DNA from: DB1 sp049323655
GTDB taxonomy: Bacteria; Desulfobacterota; Desulfobulbia; Desulfobulbales; SURF-16
Length of the DNA stretch: 64,000 nt
Reading direction: 5' to 3'
Assembly: GCA_049323655.1 (NCBI GenBank)
Contig: JBMONO010000041.1
Span: forward strand, 105,975 to 169,974
Positions 7,752-16,724 of this stretch are shown one piece after another. The position numbers were made by a program, and so were the translations under genes. The notes below the pieces were generated by a model that was not told where the DNA came from, made no database searches, and saw only the letters and a program-made list of their open reading frames with translations. Positions within the stretch are counted from its first letter, which is position 1; every line of letters starts with the position of its first letter.

Positions 7752-8650
7752 AGATCGGCATGATCGGCCTGGGTCGCATGGGGATGAACATGGTGCGCCG
7801 GCTGCTGCGGGGCGGCCATCAGGTGGTGGCCTATAACCGCGGTCCGGACAAGACCCGCGAGATCATGGCGGAAGGGGCGGAGGGAGCCTTTTCCCTGGAG
7901 GAGCTGGCGGCGAAACTGACGGAGCCGAAGATTGTCTGGCTCATGCTGCCGGCCGGCCAGACGGTGGACGAGCATATCGACCGGCTCCGAGGGCTGCTTG
8001 GGAAGGGCGACATCATCATCGAGGGCGGCAACAGCCGCTATCAGGATGACCAGCGCCGAGCCGCGCTGCTGGAGACGGCGGGCATCCATTACCTCGACGC
8101 CGGGGTGAGCGGCGGCATCTGGGGGCTCACGGTCGGCTACTGCACCATGGTCGGCGGCGAAAAAAGGATCTTTGATTTTCTCGAACCGCTTTTCCGCACC
8201 CTGGCCCCGGTTGACGGCTATCTCCACTGCGGACCCACCGGCGCCGGCCATTTCGTCAAGATGATCCATAACGGCATCGAATACGGCATGATGCAGGCCT
8301 ATGCCGAGGGTTTCGCCCTGCTTGAGGCCGGGCCTTTCGGCACGGAGCTCGATCTCGGCCGCATCGCCCATCTGTGGAGCCAGGGCAGCGTCATCCGCTC
8401 CTGGCTGCTGGAGCTGCTGGAAAGGGCCTTGAGCGCCGATCCGCGCCTTGCCGAACTGCATGGTTTTGTCGAGGATTCCGGCGAGGGGCGGTGGACGGTG
8501 GAACAGGCCATTGACAGTCGGGTGCCGGCGCCGGTCATTGCCATGGCCCTTTTTCAGCGTTTCGCCTCCCGGCGGGAGGATTCCTTTGAAAATCGGGTGC
8601 TGGCCGCCCTGCGCCGGGAATTCGGCGGCCACGCGGTGCGAGAAAAGTAA
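7748..8650 (+). CDS. gnd: 6-phosphogluconate dehydrogenase, decarboxylating (short NAD type)
   Basis: 300 residues, the short GndA/YqeC-like form rather than the about 470-residue Gnd. The N-terminal Rossmann motif is GLGRMGMNMVRRL; EGGNSRYQDD and DAGVSGGIWGL bind substrate; the catalytic lysine/asparagine lie in GHFVKMIHNGIEYGMMQA. It converts 6-phosphogluconate to ribulose 5-phosphate, CO2 and NAD(P)H. Short forms often prefer NAD. It is coupled to the preceding gene and followed after 25 bp by zwf, so both dehydrogenases of the oxidative pentose phosphate route are together. No 6-phosphogluconolactonase gene is in the operon. Confidence 0.93.
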   Translation: MKIGMIGLGRMGMNMVRRLLRGGHQVVAYNRGPDKTREIMAEGAEGAFSLEELAAKLTEPKIVWLMLPAGQTVDEHIDRLRGLLGKGDIIIEGGNSRYQDDQRRAALLETAGIHYLDAGVSGGIWGLTVGYCTMVGGEKRIFDFLEPLFRTLAPVDGYLHCGPTGAGHFVKMIHNGIEYGMMQAYAEGFALLEAGPFGTELDLGRIAHLWSQGSVIRSWLLELLERALSADPRLAELHGFVEDSGEGRWTVEQAIDSRVPAPVIAMALFQRFASRREDSFENRVLAALRREFGGHAVREK

Positions 8651-8675
8651 CCGGCTGATTTGACGGGACAAAACA

Positions 8676-10199
8676 ATGGCCACAAGCATTATCCTGGAAC
8701 CCATCTGTGACTGTGTCACGGCCGCTGTGCTTGATCCGTGCATCATCGTCATCTTCGGCGCCTCGGGCGATCTCGCCGCCCGCAAACTGATTCCGGCTCT
8801 CTACCGCATGTATTGCAGCAACAGTCTGCCGAAGCCGGTGGCAATCGTCGGCTGCGCCCGCAGCGCGCTGACCGATGCGAGCTTCCGAGTCCGGCTGCGG
8901 GAGGCCTGCCGGGAAGAGGGCGGCGCCGCCATGGACAGGTGGGATGACTTTGCCGGGGTCCTCTTTTACCGGCAGGTCGAGTACGGGTCACTGGAGAGTT
9001 TTCGTTCCCTGTCCGTTTTTTTGGCCGAGCTCGACCGACAGAGGGGCACGGCCGGCAACGTTCTTTTTGACCTGGCCTTGCCACCTTCGCTCTATCCGGT
9101 GGTGGCGACCCGGCTCGGTGAGTGCGGGCTGGCCGGCCAGCATGGCAACGGCCGCGGTTGGTCACGCATCGTCGTTGAAAAACCCTTTGGCCGCGATCTC
9201 GACAGCGCCCTGACCCTTGACGCCACCCTGCGCAGCCATTTTCATGAGGAACAGATCTACCGCATTGACCACTACCTGGCCAAGGAAACGGTGCAGAACA
9301 TCCTCATGTTCCGCTTTGCCAATGCCGTGTTTGAGCCGGTGTGGAACCGCGGCTATATCGACTGGGTCGGCATCATGGCCGCGGAAAAGCTGGGGGTGGA
9401 GAACCGGGCCGGCTACTATGAACAGGCCGGCGTCATCCGTGATATGTTCCAGAATCACATGCTGCAGCTCATGTCGCTCATCGCCATGGAGCCGCCTTCC
9501 CATTTTGAATCAGAGCGGGTGCGCGACGAAAAGGTCAAGGTGCTGCGCGCGGTGCGGCCGTTCAGCCGGCGGGAGGACGAGGTGGTGCTCGGCCAGTACG
9601 GGCCCGGCAGCATCGACGGCCGGGCGCTGCGCGGCTATCTGCAGGAGCCGGGGGTGGCGGTGGGCTCGCTCATTCCCACCTTTGCCCTCATGCACTTTTA
9701 CGTGGAAAACTGGCGCTGGCAGGGCGTCCCTTTTTATCTGGTGTCCGGCAAACGGATGGCGCGCAAGGAGACCCGCATCGTCGTCTCCTTCAAGGAGGTC
9801 CCCCATTCCATGTTCCGGCGGGTGATCGGCGGCGATATCGCCGCCAACCGGTTGATTTTCAGCATCTATCCGGAAGAGGGGATCACTCTCACCTTTCAGA
9901 CCAAACAACCCGGCGCCCGGGTCTGCCTGCGTCCCATGACCATGGATTTCCGCTATCCGCGCGGCTCCGGGCTTGACGCCTATGAAAAGCTGCTGCTCGA
10001 CTGCATTTTGGGCGACCGCATGCTCTTCTGGCGTCAGGACGGCATCGAGCAGTCGTGGAAGATCTTGACCCCGGTGTTGAACGAGTGCGAACAGTGTCAG
10101 GGCCGGGAGCAGAAGCTCCACCTCTATCCGGCCGGCAGCTGGGGGCCGGCGGCGGCCCAGCCGTGGATCGACGCCATCCGTGACCGCACCTTCCCTTAA
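8676..10199 (+). CDS. zwf: Glucose-6-phosphate 1-dehydrogenase
   Basis: 507 residues, standard length. The coenzyme site is FGASGDLAARKLIPALY near residue 28, and the substrate-binding, catalytic signature RIDHYLAKETVQN lies near residue 200; EKPFGRD and the C-terminal half are as in the Zwf family. It oxidises glucose 6-phosphate to 6-phosphogluconolactone with NAD(P). The start at 8676 adds about 25 residues before the nucleotide fold. It lies between gnd and glk in one transcription unit, which supports channelling of free glucose into oxidative pentose phosphate metabolism. Confidence 0.95.
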   Translation: MATSIILEPICDCVTAAVLDPCIIVIFGASGDLAARKLIPALYRMYCSNSLPKPVAIVGCARSALTDASFRVRLREACREEGGAAMDRWDDFAGVLFYRQVEYGSLESFRSLSVFLAELDRQRGTAGNVLFDLALPPSLYPVVATRLGECGLAGQHGNGRGWSRIVVEKPFGRDLDSALTLDATLRSHFHEEQIYRIDHYLAKETVQNILMFRFANAVFEPVWNRGYIDWVGIMAAEKLGVENRAGYYEQAGVIRDMFQNHMLQLMSLIAMEPPSHFESERVRDEKVKVLRAVRPFSRREDEVVLGQYGPGSIDGRALRGYLQEPGVAVGSLIPTFALMHFYVENWRWQGVPFYLVSGKRMARKETRIVVSFKEVPHSMFRRVIGGDIAANRLIFSIYPEEGITLTFQTKQPGARVCLRPMTMDFRYPRGSGLDAYEKLLLDCILGDRMLFWRQDGIEQSWKILTPVLNECEQCQGREQKLHLYPAGSWGPAAAQPWIDAIRDRTFP

Positions 10200-10232
10200 G
10201 AAACGCGCCATGGCTGCGCGCCGAGGAATATC

Positions 10233-11219
10233 ATGACCGTGTATCTTGCCGCTGATGTCGGCGGCACCAAAACCGATCTCATCGTTTACGAGAGGGAACG
10301 GGGACCGGCGGCGTCCCTGGCCGCCGCCACCTTGGCCAGCGCCGATTATGCGTCGTTTCCTCTCTTGTTACGGGATTTCCTGGGAGACAAGGGGTTCAGG
10401 ATCGACCGCGCCTGCTTCGGCGTCGCCGGGCCGGTGCTCGCCAACCGGGCGCAGTTGACCAACCTGCCCTGGGCGGTGGATGGGGCCGCCATCAGCGTGG
10501 AATTCGCCATCCCCAAGGTAGAGGTGATCAATGATCTGGTGGCCCTGGGCTATGCCGTTTCCCGCCTCGGTGACGATGATCTCCTCTGGCTGCACCGGGG
10601 CCGACCGAACCCACAGGGCGCGATTGGTGTGGTGGCGCCCGGCACCGGCCTTGGCATGGCATTCCTTGTCCCGGACGGTTCGGGCTATCGTGTCTGCCCC
10701 TCCGAGGGCGGGCACGCCGCTTTTGCTCCGAACGGGGATGATGTCGATATGCTTCGTTTTTTGCTGGCGCGGGAGGAGGCAGTCAGCTGCGAATTTCTCT
10801 GCTCGGGCCCTGGTCTGCCACGGATCTACCGCTATCTCCGCGATGCCGGCCTCTTTCCCGAGCCGCGGTGGCTGGCGGCCGAGTTCGCCACGGCGCCCGA
10901 TCCGGCGCGTCTCATTGTCGAGGCAGCCCTGGACGACCACCGAGTCTGTCACATCTGCCGGGAGACCCTGCGCACCTTTGGCGGAATCCTTGCCGATATC
11001 TGTGGCAATTTCGCCGTCACCCTGCTTGCCACCGGCGGCATCTATATCGGCGGCGGTATCCCGCCCCGCATCCTGCCCTTTTTGAAGGATGACGTCTTTC
11101 TGCACCGTTTTCGCCGGCGGGGCAAGATGGGCGAACTGTTGTCCGAGATTCCGGTGGCCATCATCACCAACCCGAAGGCTGCCCTGCTCGGCGCCGCCGC
11201 CTGCACGGAGAGAAGATGA
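10233..11219 (+). CDS. glk: Glucokinase
   Basis: 328 residues, like proteobacterial Glk. The phosphate-binding loop AADVGGTKTDL is at residues 6-16, a second motif VAPGTGLGMAF follows near 137, and SEGGHAAFAP, the sugar-binding signature of hexokinase-type glucokinases, near 158. It phosphorylates glucose with ATP to feed zwf upstream. Start chosen at ATG 10233, about 33 bp after zwf, with GAGGAAT upstream. Its stop overlaps the TVP38-type gene start by four bases. Confidence 0.93.
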   Translation: MTVYLAADVGGTKTDLIVYERERGPAASLAAATLASADYASFPLLLRDFLGDKGFRIDRACFGVAGPVLANRAQLTNLPWAVDGAAISVEFAIPKVEVINDLVALGYAVSRLGDDDLLWLHRGRPNPQGAIGVVAPGTGLGMAFLVPDGSGYRVCPSEGGHAAFAPNGDDVDMLRFLLAREEAVSCEFLCSGPGLPRIYRYLRDAGLFPEPRWLAAEFATAPDPARLIVEAALDDHRVCHICRETLRTFGGILADICGNFAVTLLATGGIYIGGGIPPRILPFLKDDVFLHRFRRRGKMGELLSEIPVAIITNPKAALLGAAACTERR

Positions 11220-11911
11220 TGGAGCAAAAGATCGTCCAGAAAGGAGCCATTGTTCTGGCCGTTGTCCTCTGTGTCGGGCTCTTTTACGCCCTTGACCTGC
11301 AACGCTTTTTGACCCTCGCCTATCTGCAGCAGTCCCAGGCCGTCTTTGCTGAACTGTATGCCCGGCGGCCGGTTGCCGTCATCTCAGCTTACATGGCGGT
11401 CTACGTCGTCGCCACCGCCCTGTCCGTGCCCGGCGCGGTGATCCTGACCCTTGCCGGCGGGGCGATGTTCGGCCTGGCGGCCGGCACTGTTATCATCTCC
11501 TTTGCCAGCACCATCGGCGCCACCCTCGCCTGTCTCGTCTCCCGTTTTCTGCTGCGTGACTGGGTTCAGCAACGTTTTGGAGAACGATTGGCGCCGATCA
11601 ACCGCGGCATCGAGGAGGAGGGCGGGTTTTACCTCTTCACCCTGCGGCTGGTGCCGGTCTTTCCTTTTTTTCTCATCAATCTGGCCATGGGTGTCACCCG
11701 AATCCCGCTTGTCCGCTATTACTGGGTGTCGCAGCTCGGCATGCTGCCGGCCACCGTGGTCTACGTCAATGCCGGCAAGGAACTCGGCAAACTGGAATCA
11801 GCCGCCGGCATTCTCTCGCCCGGACTGCTTTTTTCCTTTGCCCTGCTCGGTCTTTTTCCGATCACCGCAAAAAAGGTGATAAGCTGGCTGGCGGCCCGTC
11901 GGCACGGGTAG
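11216..11911 (+). CDS. TVP38/TMEM64 (DedA-superfamily) membrane protein
   Basis: 231 residues with about five or six membrane segments. The family core GAVILTLAGGAMFGLAAGT is near residue 75, a conserved arginine-rich loop precedes FTLRLVPVFPFFLINLAMG, and YWVSQLGMLPATVVYVNAG follows. These are hallmarks of SNARE-associated/VTT-domain proteins, some of which move lipids or lipid-linked carriers across the membrane. In many bacteria the gene sits beside, or is fused to, a MerA/Lpd-like flavoprotein, and here such a gene follows at 12090. Substrate unknown. Confidence 0.88.
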   Translation: MMEQKIVQKGAIVLAVVLCVGLFYALDLQRFLTLAYLQQSQAVFAELYARRPVAVISAYMAVYVVATALSVPGAVILTLAGGAMFGLAAGTVIISFASTIGATLACLVSRFLLRDWVQQRFGERLAPINRGIEEEGGFYLFTLRLVPVFPFFLINLAMGVTRIPLVRYYWVSQLGMLPATVVYVNAGKELGKLESAAGILSPGLLFSFALLGLFPITAKKVISWLAARRHG

Positions 11912-11949
11912 TCGGGGATTATATCGATCAGCAATTGATAAAATCGGAA

Positions 11950-12060
11950 AAGGTCTTTTTTGCCACGGATCGCACAGAGGGCGCAGAGAAATTTTTTTAA
12001 AATTACAATTAGTTACCTCTTGGTGCTCTGTGGTCTCCGTGGTTGATTTTCTGTTTTTGC
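11950..12060 (-). repeat. Dispersed palindromic element, copy A (inverted)
   Basis: Degenerate copy of an about 130-bp imperfect palindrome also found at 30838, 46811, 49801 and 58632. Left arm reads GCCACGGATCGCACAGAGGG, right arm GTGCTCTGTGGTCTCCGTGG, with TACAATTAGTTA in the centre. Relative to copies C, D and E it is inverted. It fills most of the 178-bp gap between the TVP38-type gene and the flavoprotein gene. Confidence 0.8.
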
Positions 12061-12089
12061 GAAACCGTCAGCAATTTGGAGCACGGTCC

Positions 12090-13562
12090 ATGACACACTT
12101 TGATTATGATCTCGGCGTCATCGGCGGCGGCGCCGCCGGACTCACCGTCACCGCCGGCGCGGCGCGATTGGGAGCAAAGACTCTGCTTATTGAAAAGGAA
12201 ACGGCCCTGGGCGGCGATTGCCTCCACTTTGGTTGCGTGCCGAGCAAGACGCTGATTACCTCGGCCCGGGTCTATCATCTCATGGGTCATGCCGCCCGTT
12301 TCGGTCTGCCTGATATCGAGCCGCCGCCGGTGGATTTTGCCCGGATCAGGGAGCGGATCGCTGCCGTCATCGCCACCATTCAGCAGCACGATTCGGTGGA
12401 ACGCTTCTGCCGGCTCGGGGCGAAGGTCGAGTTCGGCGAGCCCTCTTTTGTCGATGACCATGCGGTCAGGATCAACGGAACCCTCGTGTCGGCCCGTTCC
12501 TGGGTCATCGCCACCGGCTCGTCGCCGGCTATCCCGCCTATCCCGGGACTTGACCAGACCCCCTTTCTCACCAACAGGGAGATCTTCTCCCTCGACAGGT
12601 TGCCGTCCTCCCTGGGGGTGCTCGGTGGTGGCCCCATTGCCGTCGAAATGGCCCAGGCCTTCAGCCGGCTCGGCGCAAAGGTTTTTGTCATCCAGCGCAG
12701 CGACCAGATTCTCTCCAGGGAAGACAAGGACATGGCTGATCTTGTCATGGGCGCGTTGGCGGCGGAGGGGGTGGTTTTTCACTGCAACACCCGGGTGCTT
12801 TGGGTACGGGAGCAGAGCGGCGTCAAGGAGGTGCGGCTGGCCGGCGCCGACGGTGGCGAGTTTTCTCTGAAGGTTGATGCCCTGCTCGTCGCCATGGGTC
12901 GATCGCCCAACACCGGCGCTCTCGGGCTTGAGGCGATCGGCGTCGCGACTACCGATAAGGGAATCCGGGTGGACAATCGGCTGCGCACCAGTCAGAAGCA
13001 CATCTATGCGCCTGGGGATGTCAACGGCGCTTTCCAGTTCACCCATGCCGCCGGCTATGAAGGGAGCATCGTCGTCGGCAACGCCGTCTTCCGGCTGCCG
13101 CGCAAGGCCGATTACCGCTGGATGCCCTGGTGCACCTACACCGATCCCGAGCTTGCCTCCATCGGCATGAATGAAAAGGCGGCGCGTGCCGCCGGCATCG
13201 ATTACCAGGTGTGGAGCGAGGAGTTTGCCGGCAACGACCGTGCCCTGGCCGAGGGCAACGAGACCGGCCGGATCAAGATGATTCTCGATGGCGGGGAAAA
13301 ACCGATCGGCGTCCAGATCTGCGGCCCCCATGCCGGCGAGCTGATCAGCCAGTGGGTGGCGATGCTGAACGGCTCGGTCAAGCTCGCCACCCTGGCCGGC
13401 GCGGTGCACCCCTATCCGACCCTGGCCGAGATCAGCAAAAAGGCGGCAGGCAGCTATTTTGCCCCAAAGATCTTTTCCGAGACGGTGAAAAAAGGGCTGA
13501 AGCTCTTCTTTCAGCTCAAGGGGGCGGCCTGCGATCCCTTTTCAGACCTTGCGGCAAAATGA
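12090..13562 (+). CDS. MerA/dihydrolipoamide-dehydrogenase-like flavoprotein
   Basis: 490 residues from ATG 12090. FAD-binding GVIGGGAAGLTV is at residues 9-20, the redox-active disulfide C44-x4-C49 lies in GGDCLHFGCVPSK, the NAD(P) site is LGVLGGGPIAVEMAQ near residue 180, and the C-terminal dimer-interface His lies in GAVHPYPTLAEI. It belongs to the class I pyridine nucleotide-disulfide oxidoreductases. It lacks the N-terminal HMA domain and the C-terminal Cys pair of true mercuric reductase, so mercury reduction is unlikely to be its job. No lipoate-enzyme subunits lie nearby. Pairing with the TVP38-type protein is recurrent in bacteria and its function is not settled. Confidence 0.87.
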   Translation: MTHFDYDLGVIGGGAAGLTVTAGAARLGAKTLLIEKETALGGDCLHFGCVPSKTLITSARVYHLMGHAARFGLPDIEPPPVDFARIRERIAAVIATIQQHDSVERFCRLGAKVEFGEPSFVDDHAVRINGTLVSARSWVIATGSSPAIPPIPGLDQTPFLTNREIFSLDRLPSSLGVLGGGPIAVEMAQAFSRLGAKVFVIQRSDQILSREDKDMADLVMGALAAEGVVFHCNTRVLWVREQSGVKEVRLAGADGGEFSLKVDALLVAMGRSPNTGALGLEAIGVATTDKGIRVDNRLRTSQKHIYAPGDVNGAFQFTHAAGYEGSIVVGNAVFRLPRKADYRWMPWCTYTDPELASIGMNEKAARAAGIDYQVWSEEFAGNDRALAEGNETGRIKMILDGGEKPIGVQICGPHAGELISQWVAMLNGSVKLATLAGAVHPYPTLAEISKKAAGSYFAPKIFSETVKKGLKLFFQLKGAACDPFSDLAAK

Positions 13563-13624
13563 CAATGCGGGTAAAAGGGGAGCCGGCAAGCACGGCAGCA
13601 AAGAGATAAAGAGAGGATGAAAAC

Positions 13625-14710
13625 ATGAGGAAACGGGCATTGATTACCGGCGTGACCGGTCAGGATGGGGCCTATCTGGCCGAGTTTCTGTTGAAGAAGG
13701 GCTATGAGGTGCATGGCATCAAAAGACGCTCCTCCCTGTTCAACACCGACCGGATCGATCATCTCTACCAGGACCCGCATATCGAAAACAGGAATTTTAT
13801 CCTTCATTACGGCGATATGACCGATTCCAGCAGCCTGGTGCGGATCGTCCAGCAGGTGCAGCCCGATGAGGTTTACAACCTGGCCGCCCAGAGCCATGTC
13901 GCCGTTTCCTTTGAGGAGCCGGAATATACCGCCAATTCGGACGCGCTTGGCACCCTGCGGCTGCTGGAGGCGATCCGTATCGTCGGCCTGGAAAAGAAGA
14001 CGCGTTTTTATCAGGCCTCCACCTCGGAACTCTACGGTCTGGTCAGGGAAACGCCGCAGCGCGAAACCACCCCCTTTTATCCCCGCTCTCCCTACGCGGT
14101 GGCCAAGCTTTATTCTTACTGGATCACGGTCAACTACCGCGAGGCCTACGGCATGTATGCCTGCAACGGCATCCTTTTCAATCACGAATCACCGGTGCGC
14201 GGTGAGACCTTTGTCACCCGTAAGATCACCCGCGGCCTGGCCCGCATCAAGCTCCAACTGCAGGACTGTCTCTATCTCGGCAATCTCAACGCCAGACGGG
14301 ACTGGGGCCATGCCCGGGATTACGTGACAATGCAGTGGCTGATGCTGCAACAGGAGACGCCGGAGGATTTTGTCATTGCCACCGGCGTCCAGCACAGCGT
14401 GCGCGACTTTGTCAATGCCGCGGCCGCCGAACTGGGTATGGCCATAGGCTGGCAGGGAGCAGGGGTGGAGGAAAAGGGCTATGATGCGGCGGGCAACTGC
14501 ATCGTTGCCGTCGATCCGCGTTACTTCCGGCCCACCGAGGTGGAATCGCTGCTCGGCGACCCCTCCAAGGCGCGGGAGAAGCTGGGCTGGACCCCGAAAA
14601 TCACCTTTGCCGAATTGGTCGCCGAGATGGTACGGGAGGATCTCAAGACCGCGGAGCGGGACGAACTGGTCAAACGGCACGGCTACAGCGCCTATGATTA
14701 TTTTGAGTGA
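13625..14710 (+). CDS. gmd: GDP-mannose 4,6-dehydratase
   Basis: 361 residues, family length. NADP-binding GVTGQDGAYLAEFLL near residue 9, KRRSSLFNTDRIDHLY, catalytic TSELYG with the S-Y-K triad in SPYAVAKLYSYW near residue 155, and NHESPVRGETFVTRKI are all diagnostic. It converts GDP-D-mannose to GDP-4-keto-6-deoxymannose, the first step toward GDP-L-fucose or GDP-D-rhamnose. It precedes the GDP-fucose synthase gene by 33 bp in a polysaccharide operon. Confidence 0.97.
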   Translation: MRKRALITGVTGQDGAYLAEFLLKKGYEVHGIKRRSSLFNTDRIDHLYQDPHIENRNFILHYGDMTDSSSLVRIVQQVQPDEVYNLAAQSHVAVSFEEPEYTANSDALGTLRLLEAIRIVGLEKKTRFYQASTSELYGLVRETPQRETTPFYPRSPYAVAKLYSYWITVNYREAYGMYACNGILFNHESPVRGETFVTRKITRGLARIKLQLQDCLYLGNLNARRDWGHARDYVTMQWLMLQQETPEDFVIATGVQHSVRDFVNAAAAELGMAIGWQGAGVEEKGYDAAGNCIVAVDPRYFRPTEVESLLGDPSKAREKLGWTPKITFAELVAEMVREDLKTAERDELVKRHGYSAYDYFE

Positions 14711-14743
14711 AAAGAGAGAGGCAACCATTTTACGGAGCTGCCC

Positions 14744-15805
14744 GTGAATCGTTCATCGAAAATATATGTGGCCGGCCATCGTGGTCTGGTTGGTTCAGCC
14801 CTCCTGCGTTGTCTGCACGCCGACGGCCATCGCCATATCATCACCCGCAGCCACGCGGAACTCGACCTCACCGATCAGGCGGCGGTGGCGGCGTTTTTTG
14901 CCGCCGAACGGCCGGAGTTCGTCTTTCTCGCCGCAGCCAAGGTCGGCGGTATCCTGGCCAACGACACCAGGCCGGCCGAATTTCTCTACCAGAACCTCGC
15001 CATCCAGCAGAACGTCATCCACCAGGCCTGGCAAAACGGGGTGAAACGGCTGCTTTTTCTCGGCTCTTCCTGCATCTATCCCCGCGACTGTCCTCAGCCG
15101 ATGCGGGAGGAGTACCTGCTCACCGGCCCCCTGGAGGCGACCAACCGCGCCTATGCGGTGGCCAAGATCGCCGGCATCGAGATGTGCCGCGCCTACAACC
15201 GTCAATACGGCACCGGATACCTGGCGGTGATGCCCACCAACCTTTACGGCCCGGGCGACAATTATGACCTGGAAAAATCCCATGTCCTGCCGGCCCTTAT
15301 TCGAAAATTTCATCTGGCCAAGCTGGCCGCAGAAGGCAACTGGAAGGCGATCGAGGAGGATGAGGCGGCAAACGGTCCGATCCCTGCGGAGATCAGGGAG
15401 CGGTTGCACGCTGCCTGCGCCGGCCGCCGACCATCCGGCGTCCTCCTGTGGGGCAGCGGCAGCCCGCGCCGCGAGTTCCTGTGCAGCGACGACATGGCCG
15501 AGGCCTGCGTCCTGCTGATGAATCTGCCGGAGCCGGCGTTCTCCTCGCTTCTCACCCCGCACCTGCCGCCGCTTATCAACATCGGCTGCGGTGAGGATCT
15601 CACCATCCGGGAGCTGACCACCCTGGTGGCCGAGGCGGTGGGCTACGCTGGACCGGTGGAGTGGGATGCAACGAAACCGGACGGCACCCCGCGCAAGCTG
15701 CTCGCCGTTAACCGACTCTTTGCGCTGGGCTGGCGGCCCCGTGTTTCCTTGGCCGAGGGCATCCGGCTCGCCTATGCCGATTTTCTGGCCCGGGGCATGC
15801 GGTAA
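14744..15805 (+). CDS. fcl: GDP-L-fucose synthase
   Basis: 353 residues; the start is a GTG or the ATG-like start at 14744 following gmd. NADP motif AGHRGLVGSALLR near residue 9, GSSCIYPRDCPQPMREE near 112, the catalytic YAVAK near 136 and NLYGPGDNYDLEKSHVLPAL near 166 identify the epimerase/reductase that finishes GDP-L-fucose. It is about 30 residues longer than the E. coli enzyme owing to an insertion around residues 200-230, which is common in environmental homologues. It is probably cotranscribed with gmd and two glycosyltransferases. Confidence 0.95.
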   Translation: MNRSSKIYVAGHRGLVGSALLRCLHADGHRHIITRSHAELDLTDQAAVAAFFAAERPEFVFLAAAKVGGILANDTRPAEFLYQNLAIQQNVIHQAWQNGVKRLLFLGSSCIYPRDCPQPMREEYLLTGPLEATNRAYAVAKIAGIEMCRAYNRQYGTGYLAVMPTNLYGPGDNYDLEKSHVLPALIRKFHLAKLAAEGNWKAIEEDEAANGPIPAEIRERLHAACAGRRPSGVLLWGSGSPRREFLCSDDMAEACVLLMNLPEPAFSSLLTPHLPPLINIGCGEDLTIRELTTLVAEAVGYAGPVEWDATKPDGTPRKLLAVNRLFALGWRPRVSLAEGIRLAYADFLARGMR

Positions 15806-15812
15806 GGCCTCG

Positions 15813-16724
15813 ATGACGGTCGCCATTCTGCTGTCAACATACAACGGCGAACGCTACCTTGCCGAACAGCTCGGCAGCATCGCCGACCAGACGTATCGTG
15901 ACCTCCGCCTTTTTGTCCGGGATGACGGCTCCACCGACCGCACCCGCGACCTCATCGAGCAGGCCCGGCGCCATGGTATGGTGCAGCGCTTCGAGATCGG
16001 GGAGAATATCGGCATCTTCTCCAGTTTTTTTTATCTGCTGGCCGCAGCCGACGAGGACTGTTCCTACTATGCCTTTGCCGATCAGGACGACTGGTGGTAT
16101 CCGGACAAGGTGGAGACGGCGGTGGCGGCCCTGCAAAAGGTCGATGACCGGTTTCCCGCCCTCTATTGCGGCCGGCTCGCCTGCGTTGACCGCAATCTTG
16201 CCCCGCTCTGCCTCTCCCCCGTGCCATGCCGGCCGCTGGGGCTGGCCAACGCCCTGGTGGAAAACGTCGCCAGCGGCTGCACGATGGTGATCAACCGGGC
16301 GGCGCGCCGGCTGCTCTTGCAAACCCGGCCGGAGTGGTGCCTCTTTCACGACTGGTGGAGCTATCTCGTCATCTCCGCTTTGGGCCGCGTCATCTATGAC
16401 GAGCGCCCGTTGATCAAGTACCGGCTGCATGGGGACAACGACACCGGCGCGCCCCGCTCCTTTGCCCATGGCATGGTTCGGCGGCTGCGCCGCTTTCTCG
16501 GCGAAGATAAGCAGACCTTCAAGGTGCACCGGCAGGCGCTGGAGTTCGTCAGCCGGTGCGGGCCGTTGCTCTCCGGAGAAAACCGGCGCATCGCCGAGAA
16601 TTTTGTCGCCTCGAAAAAGAGCCGGGCCAGCCGGATCCGCTATAGCCTGCGCAAGGAGGTCTACCGCCAGCAGCTTGTCGATGATCTGCTGCTGCGCCTG
16701 CTGATCTGGGCGGACAGATACTGA
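15813..16724 (+). CDS. Family 2 glycosyltransferase (rhamnosyltransferase-like)
   Basis: 303 residues from ATG 15813, seven bases after the fcl stop. The GT-A nucleotide-sugar fold begins at VAILLSTYNGERYLAEQL; the metal-binding acidic residues lie in VRDDGSTDRT and in FADQDDWWYPDKVE. HDWWSYLVISALG is seen in O-antigen/capsule rhamnosyl- or galactosyltransferases. It is cytoplasmic and would add one sugar to a lipid-linked oligosaccharide. Donor and acceptor are unknown. Its stop overlaps the next start (TGATG). Confidence 0.9.
   Translation: MTVAILLSTYNGERYLAEQLGSIADQTYRDLRLFVRDDGSTDRTRDLIEQARRHGMVQRFEIGENIGIFSSFFYLLAAADEDCSYYAFADQDDWWYPDKVETAVAALQKVDDRFPALYCGRLACVDRNLAPLCLSPVPCRPLGLANALVENVASGCTMVINRAARRLLLQTRPEWCLFHDWWSYLVISALGRVIYDERPLIKYRLHGDNDTGAPRSFAHGMVRRLRRFLGEDKQTFKVHRQALEFVSRCGPLLSGENRRIAENFVASKKSRASRIRYSLRKEVYRQQLVDDLLLRLLIWADRY

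Noticed and set aside
15666..15812. Extended start of the family 2 glycosyltransferase inside fcl
   Set aside because: The glycosyltransferase fold begins at ATG 15813, directly after the fcl stop; the earlier codons are fcl out of frame.
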